Positions 8,320 to 15,296 of a DNA stretch of 64,000 bases are shown here, in pieces. The position numbers were made by a program, and so were the translations under genes. Source of the DNA: an uncultured Oscillospiraceae bacterium (GTDB taxonomy: Bacteria; Bacillota; Clostridia; Oscillospirales; Oscillospiraceae); contig CAKTPI010000006.1 in assembly GCA_934591635.1 (NCBI GenBank), positions 1-64,000 of the forward strand, read 5' to 3'. The notes under the pieces were generated by a model. It did not search any database and was not told the origin of the DNA. It saw only the letters and a program-made list of their open reading frames with translations. How positions within the stretch are numbered: the stretch's first letter is position 1; each line of letters begins with the position of its first letter.

Positions 8320-8347
8320 CTCTGTGCAGTGTTTTGCCTGCACAGAG
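8320..8347 (+). terminator. hairpin after oleate hydratase
   Basis: CTCTGTGCAG and CTGCACAGAG form a 10-base-pair stem with an 8-base loop about 40 bases after the stop. The following T-tract is weak. Confidence 0.55.
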
Positions 8348-8387
8348 CCGCAAAGCATTTATTGTCAGCTGAAAGCGGTAAAAGAGA

Positions 8388-8413
8388 AACCCGCATGCAA
8401 AAACATGCGGGCT
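8388..8413 (-). terminator. terminator of tRNA-Ser
   Basis: CCCGCATG and CATGCGGG flank an A-rich loop directly after the tRNA-Ser 3' end, with a T-rich stretch following on the reverse strand. Confidence 0.75.
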
Positions 8414-8505
8414 TGGCGGAGTGAGAGGGATTTGAACCCTCGCGCGCTTTTTAGACGCCTACTCCCTTAGCAGGGGAGCCCCTTCGGCCACTTGGGTATC
8501 ACTCC
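8414..8505 (-). tRNA. tRNA-Ser (anticodon GCU)
   Basis: On the reverse strand acceptor GGAGTGA pairs with TCACTCC, followed by discriminator G and an encoded CCA. The anticodon stem CTCCC/GGGAG encloses CTGCTAA, giving GCT. The long variable arm is typical of serine tRNA and the T arm has GGTTCAAATCC. Confidence 0.94.
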
Positions 8506-8603
8506 GAATCAAAAAAAGAAAATATTCACCTAACTGCCAGGGTATTCTACCACATGGGCAGGGAATTGTCAAGCACCAAAATACCTTTTTCCACTCCCCC
8601 GTC

Positions 8604-9056
8604 CTATTTTACTTTTGCCAGATCTGCAATCAGCAGTCGATTTTCCTTTCCATTCGGGCTGGGCCAAATGGCATTCTGAAAGCCAAAGCGCCGATAGCAC
8701 TCTAAATTCAGTTCATGCCGTTGGTTTACATCCATCAGCAAGTAAAAATATTGAGGGCGGCAAGCCTCCGCAATGCTGCTGAGCATTGCAGAAATATCGG
8801 ATTCTTTGTTATAGTCCCAGCGATAGACAAACGCTGCCAGGATGGCAGCACCATCCATATATCTTGGTGCTCGCTGCACCAAAGCACATCCTGCAATTGT
8901 GTTCTCCTGATTCAGAAGCAGCGCTTTGCCGGCCGAAATTTTCTGCCGGAGGTGTCTCCAATCCCGGACGGGCACAGAGAAATTGCGAAACAGCTCCAAT
9001 AAATCCAGGATTTCGGATGGTGTCAGCGCATCCACATTCATAGCCAAGGCCTGCAT
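8604..9056 (-). CDS. putative GNAT-like acetyltransferase
   Basis: A 150-residue protein with a weak acetyltransferase-like pattern: an N-terminal helix pair, strands around GKALLLNQENTIAGCALVQR, a central FYLLMDV strand and a C-terminal YRRFGFQN segment as in GNAT C-termini. The classical acetyl-CoA loop is not clear, so the family call is tentative. The start lies one base after the LysR stop and its AAGGAGG site lies inside the LysR gene, so both are read from one transcript. Function unknown. Confidence 0.6.
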   Translation of the reverse strand: MQALAMNVDALTPSEILDLLELFRNFSVPVRDWRHLRQKISAGKALLLNQENTIAGCALVQRAPRYMDGAAILAAFVYRWDYNKESDISAMLSSIAEACRPQYFYLLMDVNQRHELNLECYRRFGFQNAIWPSPNGKENRLLIADLAKVK

Positions 9057-9057
9057 G

Positions 9058-9984
9058 TTATTCCTCCTTTTGTGATTCCCTTTGTGACGGGATTGCTGCG
9101 GCCTGGGTCAGGAAACGCTCCAGCTCTCTAGCCGCCGGGCTTTGCACATGGCAGGCAGAATGGAGCAGGCAAATATTCCGGGGAGGGATTTCCTGGGCCA
9201 GCATAATGGGATAGAGCGTTACCCCGATATCCTCCTCATGGACAAATAGCCTGGGGACAAAGCCTACTCCCAGATTGGCCTTGACCATCGGTAAAATCTG
9301 ATCTGCTGTCGCTGCCTCGATATCCGGTGAGAAATCCAGGTGATGCATGGCAAAAAGGCTGGCGTAAAAAGCATAGGTTCCCGTCTGCTCTCCAAGAGAA
9401 ATCAACGGATATCGGCTGAGAGCTTCCAAGGAGCAGGGCTTCTGCGCAAGCGCGGCAAATGTACTGCCCGCCACTGCCACCTCATGAATATCCATCAAGG
9501 GGATCCGATGCAACGCCTCCGGAATCGCGGCCGGAGCCGTTACCACCGCCAGATCAGCCAGACCGGCCTCCAGATCCGCAATGGCAGCCGGTGTGGTATC
9601 ATTGATCAGTTTGATGTGGACACTGGGATAAAAGCGCCGGAACACCTTTAAAACAGGCAGCAGCACCGTTCGCAAGGCAACCTCTGTCGCTGCAATACGC
9701 AGGATACCGCCCTCCAGCCCCTGGCCTCTGGAAAGCTCCTCTTCGGCCGCGCACAGCTGCTCCACCGCCACAGAAACATGGCGATACAGTGCCTCTCCTT
9801 CTGCTGTCAGATGCACCTGGCGGTTGGTGCGGACGAAGAGGACACACCCGAGCTCCCGCTCTAGATTTCGGATGGTACGGGTAATATTCGGCTGGCTGTT
9901 CATAAGGGCCTCTGCCGCCTGGGTAAAGCTTTTCAATTTGGCCACATAGTAAAAAACGCGATAGTATTCGTAGTTGATATTCAT
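9058..9984 (-). CDS. LysR-family transcriptional regulator
   Basis: A 308-residue LysR protein. The winged helix-turn-helix occupies about residues 1-62 (FTQAAEALMNSQPNITRTIRNLE), followed by a helical linker and a periplasmic-binding-protein-like effector domain from about 90 onward. It is divergent from a small membrane protein and a MATE exporter. The shared region holds a T-N11-A palindrome at about -64 relative to the exporter promoter, so this protein is the likely activator. The effector is not predictable. Confidence 0.9.
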   Translation of the reverse strand: MNINYEYYRVFYYVAKLKSFTQAAEALMNSQPNITRTIRNLERELGCVLFVRTNRQVHLTAEGEALYRHVSVAVEQLCAAEEELSRGQGLEGGILRIAATEVALRTVLLPVLKVFRRFYPSVHIKLINDTTPAAIADLEAGLADLAVVTAPAAIPEALHRIPLMDIHEVAVAGSTFAALAQKPCSLEALSRYPLISLGEQTGTYAFYASLFAMHHLDFSPDIEAATADQILPMVKANLGVGFVPRLFVHEEDIGVTLYPIMLAQEIPPRNICLLHSACHVQSPAARELERFLTQAAAIPSQRESQKEE

Positions 9985-9994
9985 CGTCTACTCC

Positions 9995-10059
9995 ATATCA
10001 AACTGATATGCATCCATTGGATTTCGATATTTTACATATCATTCTACACGCATTATAAT
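9995..10059 (+). promoter_or_regulatory. LysR box and exporter operon promoter
   Basis: The perfect inverted repeat ATATCA-AAC-TGATAT (9995-10009) contains the LysR T-N11-A signature. Downstream lies TTTACA (10031-10036) and TATAAT (10054-10059) with 17-base spacing. With a start near 10066 the box is centred near -64, the usual LysR recognition-site position. Confidence 0.7.
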
Positions 10060-10099
10060 GGCACCGTTAGAAGAAGTCAACAAAGATGGAGGAATTTAT

Positions 10100-10372
10100 A
10101 TGGGTACTATGCTGCATGTACTGCTGTTGCTTGCATTATGCGTGGCAGTCGGCATCATGATTTATCGCTTCGCACAGAAAAAGGCAAAAAATGTTCTTCT
10201 GGAACGTTTGGCCTTGCTGACATTGGGAATCGGATTTTTGGCTGGTGGCCTTTACCAGGTAATTTCCGCCCCGACAAACTGGATTTTCATTTTGTATATC
10301 CTTGGCGTTTACCTGTGCTACACAGCCATGCTGTTCTCTTTCCCCGGAAAGGAGGCGGCACGCCATGAATAA
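10100..10372 (+). CDS. small membrane protein, unknown
   Basis: A 90-residue protein with an N-terminal hydrophobic helix (about 4-22), a short basic stretch (RFAQKKAKNVLLERL) and two further hydrophobic segments (about 32-50 and 57-75), so two to three membrane spans. No family recognised. GGAGG precedes the ATG at 10100; an upstream in-frame ATG overlaps the promoter and is unlikely. It overlaps the MATE gene by 8 bases, so it may be an accessory of that exporter. Confidence 0.65.
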   Translation: MGTMLHVLLLLALCVAVGIMIYRFAQKKAKNVLLERLALLTLGIGFLAGGLYQVISAPTNWIFILYILGVYLCYTAMLFSFPGKEAARHE

Positions 10373-11792
10373 GGATCTGACCTGCGGCAAGCCTTCCTCA
10401 GTCCTGTGGAGATTCTGTCTGCCGCTGTTTGGCAGTATCATTTTTCAGCAGCTGTATAACATTGCAGACAGCTGGGTTGCCGGTAAGTTCATTGGCCAGA
10501 ACGCATTGGCCGCCGTCGGCAACAGTTATGAAATTACACTGATTTTTATCGCCTTTGCCTTCGGCTGCAACATTGGCTGCTCTGTGATTGTGTCTCAGCT
10601 GTTTGGTGCTCGGAACTATCGGGATATGAAAACGGCAGTGTACACTTCCATGATTTCCAGCGGCGTGCTGTGCCTGGTTTTGATGCTGATTGGCATTTTA
10701 GGTTGCAGCAGCTTGCTGCGCCTGATTCGTACGCCGGAGGAAGTGTTTGCGGATTCTGCCCTGTATCTGGATATTTATGTATGGGGTCTGCCCTTTGTAT
10801 TCTTTTACAATATTTCCACCGGTATTTTCTCTGCATTGGGCGACAGCAAGACCCCCTTTATTTTTCTGGCGATTTCGTCTCTTTCCAACATTGGAATGGA
10901 CATTCTGTTTGTCACTGCCTTTAAGATGGGGGTCGCCGGTGTGGCCTGGGCCACTTTCCTGTGCCAGGGTGTCAGCTGCGTGCTTGCAATAATGGCTGTC
11001 ATTCTGCGGCTGAAGAAGATTCCCCACGACGGAAAGAGTGAGCTCTTCTCCTTCTCACTGCTGAAGCGGCTGACAATTATTGCGATTCCCAGCATTTTAC
11101 AGCAGAGCTTTATCTCTGTTGGCAACATTCTGATTCAGAGTGTGATCAATGGCTTTGGCACTGACGTGATGGCCGGTTATTCTGCGGCTGTGAAGCTGAA
11201 CAATCTGGTCATCACCTCTTTTACAACCCTGGGAAACGGTGTTTCCAACTATGCCGCGCAGAACCTGGGGGCTCAGAAGCTGGATCGGATCAAAGAAGGG
11301 TTCCGGGCTGCTCTGAAGCTGGTCTGGATTCTCTGCCTGCCACTGGCTATTCTGTACTTCACCTGCGGCCGTGCGCTTATGGGCTTCTTCCTGGATGAGC
11401 CTACAGAGCTGGCACTGCGCACCGGCATTACCTTCCTGCGGATCTTGTCCCCCTTCTATTTCGTTGTCTCCGCTAAGCTGGTGGCAGACGGTATCCTGCG
11501 GGGTGCCGGACTAATGAAGCAGTTCATGGCAGCTACCTTTACAGATTTGGTTCTGCGTGTGGTTCTGGCCTTTACCCTGTCTGCCACGATGCTGGGAGCC
11601 ACCGGTATTTGGTGTGCCTGGCCAATCGGCTGGATCATTGCAGCCATCATTTCCATTCTTTTTTATCGTACCGGCCCGTGGAAAGCAGCGGTGCCAGATT
11701 CTGTCGAAGTAAAAGAAGTGGAAAAGGCCGCAGTTGAAGAAGAGGCCGTGCAGGAAGCAGAAGCGGTAGAAACCGCTGAAGTCGTGATTTAA
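10365..11792 (+). CDS. MATE-family multidrug/cation antiporter
   Basis: A 475-residue inner-membrane exporter with about twelve hydrophobic segments in two halves. The start MNKDLTCGKPSSVLWRFCLP and the following IADSWVAGKFIGQNALAAVG segment match the MATE N-terminal half; the second half begins near LTIIAIPSILQQSF. Such proteins expel cationic compounds with Na+ or H+ exchange. The final ~35 residues are an unusual hydrophilic tail rich in Glu, Val and Ala, probably cytoplasmic. The start overlaps the preceding small gene and has GGAAAGGAGG upstream. Likely controlled by the divergent LysR protein. Confidence 0.92.
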   Translation: MNKDLTCGKPSSVLWRFCLPLFGSIIFQQLYNIADSWVAGKFIGQNALAAVGNSYEITLIFIAFAFGCNIGCSVIVSQLFGARNYRDMKTAVYTSMISSGVLCLVLMLIGILGCSSLLRLIRTPEEVFADSALYLDIYVWGLPFVFFYNISTGIFSALGDSKTPFIFLAISSLSNIGMDILFVTAFKMGVAGVAWATFLCQGVSCVLAIMAVILRLKKIPHDGKSELFSFSLLKRLTIIAIPSILQQSFISVGNILIQSVINGFGTDVMAGYSAAVKLNNLVITSFTTLGNGVSNYAAQNLGAQKLDRIKEGFRAALKLVWILCLPLAILYFTCGRALMGFFLDEPTELALRTGITFLRILSPFYFVVSAKLVADGILRGAGLMKQFMAATFTDLVLRVVLAFTLSATMLGATGIWCAWPIGWIIAAIISILFYRTGPWKAAVPDSVEVKEVEKAAVEEEAVQEAEAVETAEVVI

Positions 11793-11806
11793 ACAATTCG
11801 AACTTG

Positions 11807-11830
11807 GGGGATGCAGTTTTTTGCATCCCC
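11807..11830 (+). terminator. terminator after MATE gene
   Basis: GGGGATGCA pairs with TGCATCCCC around a 6-base loop and is followed by TTTT. Confidence 0.85.
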
Positions 11831-11928
11831 TTTTCTATGTACTAAAACGGTTTAAGACGACATTTTTCTTGATTTTATTGAAAAATTGCAGTATCTTATT
11901 AAATAGATGATAGAAGGAGGACTGTGCC

Positions 11929-12864
11929 ATGAATACCCAATATTTTCGCTATGCGCTGGAGGTGGAGAAAACCGGCTCCATCACCCAGGCCGCCAATAAT
12001 TTATTCATGAGCCAGCCCACGCTGAGTAAGGCCATCAAGGATATGGAAGAGACCGTTGGATTTCCCATTTTCCGGCGCACCTCCAAAGGCGTTGTGCCAA
12101 CCCACCGGGGAACGGAATTTCTGGCCCACGCCCGCAAAATTGCATCCGAGGTTCAGAAAATGGAACAGGCCCTGCAGCGGCAGGATACCTCCCACCAGCT
12201 ATTCAGTCTGGCCGTTCCCAGGGCAAGCTATATCACCCAGGCAGTGGCGGACTTTATGCCTACCTTCAACCAATGCGGCAATATGGAAATTGACATTCTG
12301 GAAGACAACTCCATGAAGGTACTGGACAATGTTGCCGATGGGTTATTTGTACTGGGTATCATCCGCTGCCATGTAGAGGATCGGGATTACTTCCTCAAGA
12401 GTATTTCCGAGAAAGATTTACAATATGAAACCATCTGGCAGGGAAATTACGTTGCCTTAATGCGGGAAGATCACCCTCTGGCACAGCATGAAAGCTTAAG
12501 CTGCAATGATTTTCTGCCATATATTGAACTGGTCTACGGGGATGATAAGGTTCCCTATGTCCGCAACAGTGAGGCAAAGACCAGCTCCGGTATCTCCAAA
12601 AATAAAAAGCGAATTCTGATCTATAACCGTGCTATGCAATTTGATCTGCTGCGCCATAATCCCCTCACCTACATCTGGTCCTCACCTGTCCCCAGCAACG
12701 TACTGGAGACAAATCATCTGGTGCAGCGCAAATGTGCATGCAGTCATCACTGCCAATTTGAGGATATTTTAATTTCCCGGGCAGGTTACCGATTCAGTCG
12801 ACTAGATCGCGGCTTCATTGATCAGCTCTATTTACAGCGAAATCAGGTTGCCTATCCTGTATGA
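11929..12864 (+). CDS. LysR-family transcriptional regulator
   Basis: A 311-residue LysR protein with an N-terminal winged helix (residues 1-60; GSITQAANNLFMSQPTLSKA) and an effector domain from about residue 90. The start has GAAGGAGG at suitable distance. It ends at its own terminator and lies directly upstream, on the same strand, of the malate dehydrogenase-Hdr-fumarate reductase operon. An inverted repeat lies before that operon's promoter, so it is the best local candidate for its regulator. The effector is unknown; a C4-dicarboxylate would make sense but is a guess. Confidence 0.9.
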   Translation: MNTQYFRYALEVEKTGSITQAANNLFMSQPTLSKAIKDMEETVGFPIFRRTSKGVVPTHRGTEFLAHARKIASEVQKMEQALQRQDTSHQLFSLAVPRASYITQAVADFMPTFNQCGNMEIDILEDNSMKVLDNVADGLFVLGIIRCHVEDRDYFLKSISEKDLQYETIWQGNYVALMREDHPLAQHESLSCNDFLPYIELVYGDDKVPYVRNSEAKTSSGISKNKKRILIYNRAMQFDLLRHNPLTYIWSSPVPSNVLETNHLVQRKCACSHHCQFEDILISRAGYRFSRLDRGFIDQLYLQRNQVAYPV

Positions 12865-12876
12865 TATTCCATATGC

Positions 12877-12913
12877 AAATAGCCGTCATTCTGTTTTGGA
12901 ATGATGGCTATTT
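12877..12913 (+). terminator. terminator after lysR
   Basis: AAATAGCCGTCATT pairs with AATGATGGCTATTT and is followed by a T-rich run. Confidence 0.85.
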
Positions 12914-12995
12914 CATTTTTTCTTATCCACCAAAAGAATTTGTAGCTATTATCCAACTTATTCCTCGTTTTTTGTTCAATTCATCCAGAATGTCA

Positions 12996-13060
12996 TGCAT
13001 ACCGCACTAAACCGGCATGCAATAATTCAATTTCCCTTTTGAGCCCATTTTAAGTATAAT
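12996..13060 (+). promoter_or_regulatory. putative operator and promoter of the mdh-hdr-frd operon
   Basis: TGCATACCG and CGGCATGCA (8 of 9 positions match as inverted repeat, 8-base spacer, 12996-13021) precede a perfect -10 TATAAT (13055-13060) that lacks a good -35, as expected for an activated promoter. The repeat is centred near -58, and GGCATGC occurs again at 13074-13080. The preceding LysR protein may bind here. The ~110-base leader also contains a GCCGAATGCATTCGGC hairpin just before the ribosome site. Confidence 0.5.
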
Positions 13061-13174
13061 TTTATCGAATAAAGGCATGCCTGGCGGATTGGCAGGCAAA
13101 ATCCCCCAGTTGGGCATAATGATGAACGTGCCGCCGAATGCATTCGGCGCAACCACCGAAAGGAGCAATTCAAA

Positions 13175-14122
13175 ATGAGCAGAAAAGTAACGGTAATCGG
13201 TGCGGGCAATGTTGGTTCTACCATTGCTTACACACTTTCCCTGGGAACCATTGCCTCCCAGATCGTTCTGATTGATATCAACAAGGATAAGGCCGAAGGC
13301 GAAGTCATGGACATTGTACAGGGTGCCAGCTTCCGAGAGCCAATTTCTGTAATTGCCGGTGACTATGAGGATGCACGGGATTCTGACATTGTCATTATCA
13401 CCTCCGGCATGGGGCGTAAACCTGGGCAGAGCCGCATTGACCTGGCCCAGACAAACGTGAATGTCATGAAGGACATTGCCGCACAAATTGCGCCTGTTGC
13501 CCCCCATGCGCTGTACGTGATTGTCAGCAACCCCGTGGATGTCATGACCTATGTGTTCACCAAAATATCCGGCATCCCCGAGAAGCAGATCATCGGCTCC
13601 GGCACCATCCTGGACACTGCCCGGCTGCGTTACTGCCTGTCCGATAACTACAAGGTAGCTCAGAAAAACATCCACGCTTATGTATACGGCGAGCATGGCG
13701 ACACCTCCTTCATTCCCTGGTCCCTGGCAGATGTATCCGGATGCAGTCTTTCTGAGTATGAAGACCTGATGATTAAAAAAGGCGTCATTGAGACACCGCT
13801 GGATCCCGAAGCGACTCTGAAATATGTGCAGAAATCCGGCGGCGACATCATCGCCAAGAAAGGTGCCACTTTCTACGGCGTTTCTGCCTCTGTCAACAAA
13901 ATTCTTTCCGCTCTGGTTGCTGCTTATGACAGCGTGGCAACGGTTTCCTCCATGATGCATGGCGAGTATGGCATTGAGGATGTGTGCATCAGCACCATGA
14001 CCATCATTGGGCCAGATGGTGTAAAGGGCAAGGTACCGGTAGACCTGACTTATGACGAGCAGCAAAAGCTTCGCGCCAGTGCTGAAGCACTGAAAAAAGT
14101 GATTGCCAGCATTGAGATTTAA
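13175..14122 (+). CDS. mdh: LDH-like malate dehydrogenase
   Basis: A 315-residue NAD-dependent 2-hydroxyacid dehydrogenase of the lactate/malate family. It has the GAGNVGST nucleotide loop, the catalytic GEHGDTSFIPWS His segment and the NPVDVMTY region. Overall it looks like lactate dehydrogenase, but the specificity position in the mobile loop is Arg (GMGRKPGQSR) where lactate enzymes have Gln, which favours oxaloacetate/malate. Context agrees: fumarase and fumarate reductase are in the same operon. The stop is 11 bases before hdrB. AAAGGAG precedes the start. It could still accept other 2-oxoacids. Confidence 0.82.
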   Translation: MSRKVTVIGAGNVGSTIAYTLSLGTIASQIVLIDINKDKAEGEVMDIVQGASFREPISVIAGDYEDARDSDIVIITSGMGRKPGQSRIDLAQTNVNVMKDIAAQIAPVAPHALYVIVSNPVDVMTYVFTKISGIPEKQIIGSGTILDTARLRYCLSDNYKVAQKNIHAYVYGEHGDTSFIPWSLADVSGCSLSEYEDLMIKKGVIETPLDPEATLKYVQKSGGDIIAKKGATFYGVSASVNKILSALVAAYDSVATVSSMMHGEYGIEDVCISTMTIIGPDGVKGKVPVDLTYDEQQKLRASAEALKKVIASIEI

Positions 14123-14133
14123 GGATGGATACT

Positions 14134-14919
14134 ATGAAATACAGTTACTTCCCCGGCTGTACCCTACGGAACCAGGCAAAGGAACTGGACACCTATGCCA
14201 GAAGCTGTGCTGAAATTCTCGGTTTTTCTCTGGATGAACTGCCAGACTGGCAGTGCTGCGGTGGCGTGTACCCTCTGGGGCAGGATGAAATCGGACGCAA
14301 ACTGCCTTCTGTCCGGGCACTGAATGCTGCAAAAGAGCAGGGGCAAGACCTGGTGGCAGTGTGCTCCGCCTGCTACCATGTCCTCAAGCGGGTCAATCAC
14401 GATATGGCCACCGATTCGGATATTCAAACCCGCGCCAACAACTACATGCAGCTGCCCACCCCCTATCATGGGGAAACCAAGGTGCTGCATTATCTGGAAG
14501 TACTGCGGGACGTGGTCGGATTTGAAGAATTAAAAAAGAAAGTCACAAATCCTTTGACCGGTCGAAAAGTCGGCGCCTATTATGGGTGCCTGCTGCTGCG
14601 CCCCAGCAGTGTGCTTGCGTTTGATGATCCGGAGAATCCCCGCATCCTGGAAGACTTTCTCCGGGCCATCGGCGCAGAGCCGATCGTCTATCCCTACCGC
14701 AACGAATGCTGCGGTGGGTACATCAGCTTAAAGGACGGCAACATGTCCAAGAGCATGTGCAACCGTATTACCGAAAGCGCCCAGGGCTTCCAGGCTGAAT
14801 GTCTGGTAACTGCCTGCCCGCTGTGTAAATACAATTTGAACAAGGCTGGCACACTGCCGGTTTACTACTTTACAGAGCTTTTAGCGGAAGCACTGGGTGT
14901 AAAGGAGGGGGACAAATGA
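14134..14919 (+). CDS. hdrB: heterodisulfide reductase subunit B-like (CCG domains)
   Basis: A 261-residue protein made of two CCG domains, each with the pattern C...CCG...CxxC: PGC, QCCGG and CSAC in the first half; YGC, ECCGG and ACPLC in the second. In methanogen HdrB these bind two non-cubane [4Fe-4S] clusters that split a disulfide. Both motifs are complete, so the catalytic clusters should form. The bacterium is unlikely to make CoM-S-S-CoB, so the substrate would be another thiol/disulfide, or the subunit passes electrons to the fumarate reductase encoded downstream. The ATG at 14134 is chosen over 14125 because of AAGGA spacing. It overlaps hdrC. Confidence 0.9.
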   Translation: MKYSYFPGCTLRNQAKELDTYARSCAEILGFSLDELPDWQCCGGVYPLGQDEIGRKLPSVRALNAAKEQGQDLVAVCSACYHVLKRVNHDMATDSDIQTRANNYMQLPTPYHGETKVLHYLEVLRDVVGFEELKKKVTNPLTGRKVGAYYGCLLLRPSSVLAFDDPENPRILEDFLRAIGAEPIVYPYRNECCGGYISLKDGNMSKSMCNRITESAQGFQAECLVTACPLCKYNLNKAGTLPVYYFTELLAEALGVKEGDK

Positions 14920-15293
14920 ATTCTGTGGAAGCCATTCGGGAAATCAGCGGTGTCAATCCCCTGAAATGCATGAAATGCGGCAAATGTTCCGCCTCCTGTC
15001 CCAGCTTCAACGAAATGGACATCAAACCTCATCAGTTTGTCACCTATGTGATTAACGATGATGTAGAACAACTGGCAAAGTCCAAATCCGCCTGGAAGTG
15101 TCTGAGCTGCTTTGCCTGCATTGAACGATGCCCCCGGGATGTGCAGCCTGGCAGGCTGATCGATGCCGCCCGGCAGCTGCTGATCCGGCAGCGGGGACAG
15201 CAGGGGCTGACTGCGGAGGAAGTCCCCGCCTTGCTGGATGAGGAAATGCCCCAGCAGCTGCTGATGAGTGCATTCCGGAAATATTGGAGGTAA
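14916..15293 (+). CDS. hdrC: heterodisulfide reductase subunit C-like
   Basis: A 125-residue protein with two four-cysteine motifs, CMKCGKCSASCP (about 18-29) and CLSCFACIERCP (about 62-73), expected to hold two [4Fe-4S] clusters that link HdrA with HdrB. Length is shorter than many archaeal HdrC proteins but usual for bacterial ones. The ATG overlaps the hdrB stop (ATGA) and AAGGAGG lies upstream, so the two are translationally coupled. Three bases separate it from hdrA. Confidence 0.9.
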   Translation: MNSVEAIREISGVNPLKCMKCGKCSASCPSFNEMDIKPHQFVTYVINDDVEQLAKSKSAWKCLSCFACIERCPRDVQPGRLIDAARQLLIRQRGQQGLTAEEVPALLDEEMPQQLLMSAFRKYWR

Positions 15294-15296
15294 GAA

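Noticed and set aside
13175..14122. Calling this gene L-lactate dehydrogenase
   Set aside because: The Arg at the specificity position and the operon context argue for malate dehydrogenase.
14134..15293. HdrBC as glycolate oxidase or LutA-type subunits
   Set aside because: CCG domains occur there too, but hdrA, mvhD-like and flx genes follow directly, so heterodisulfide reductase is the better reading.
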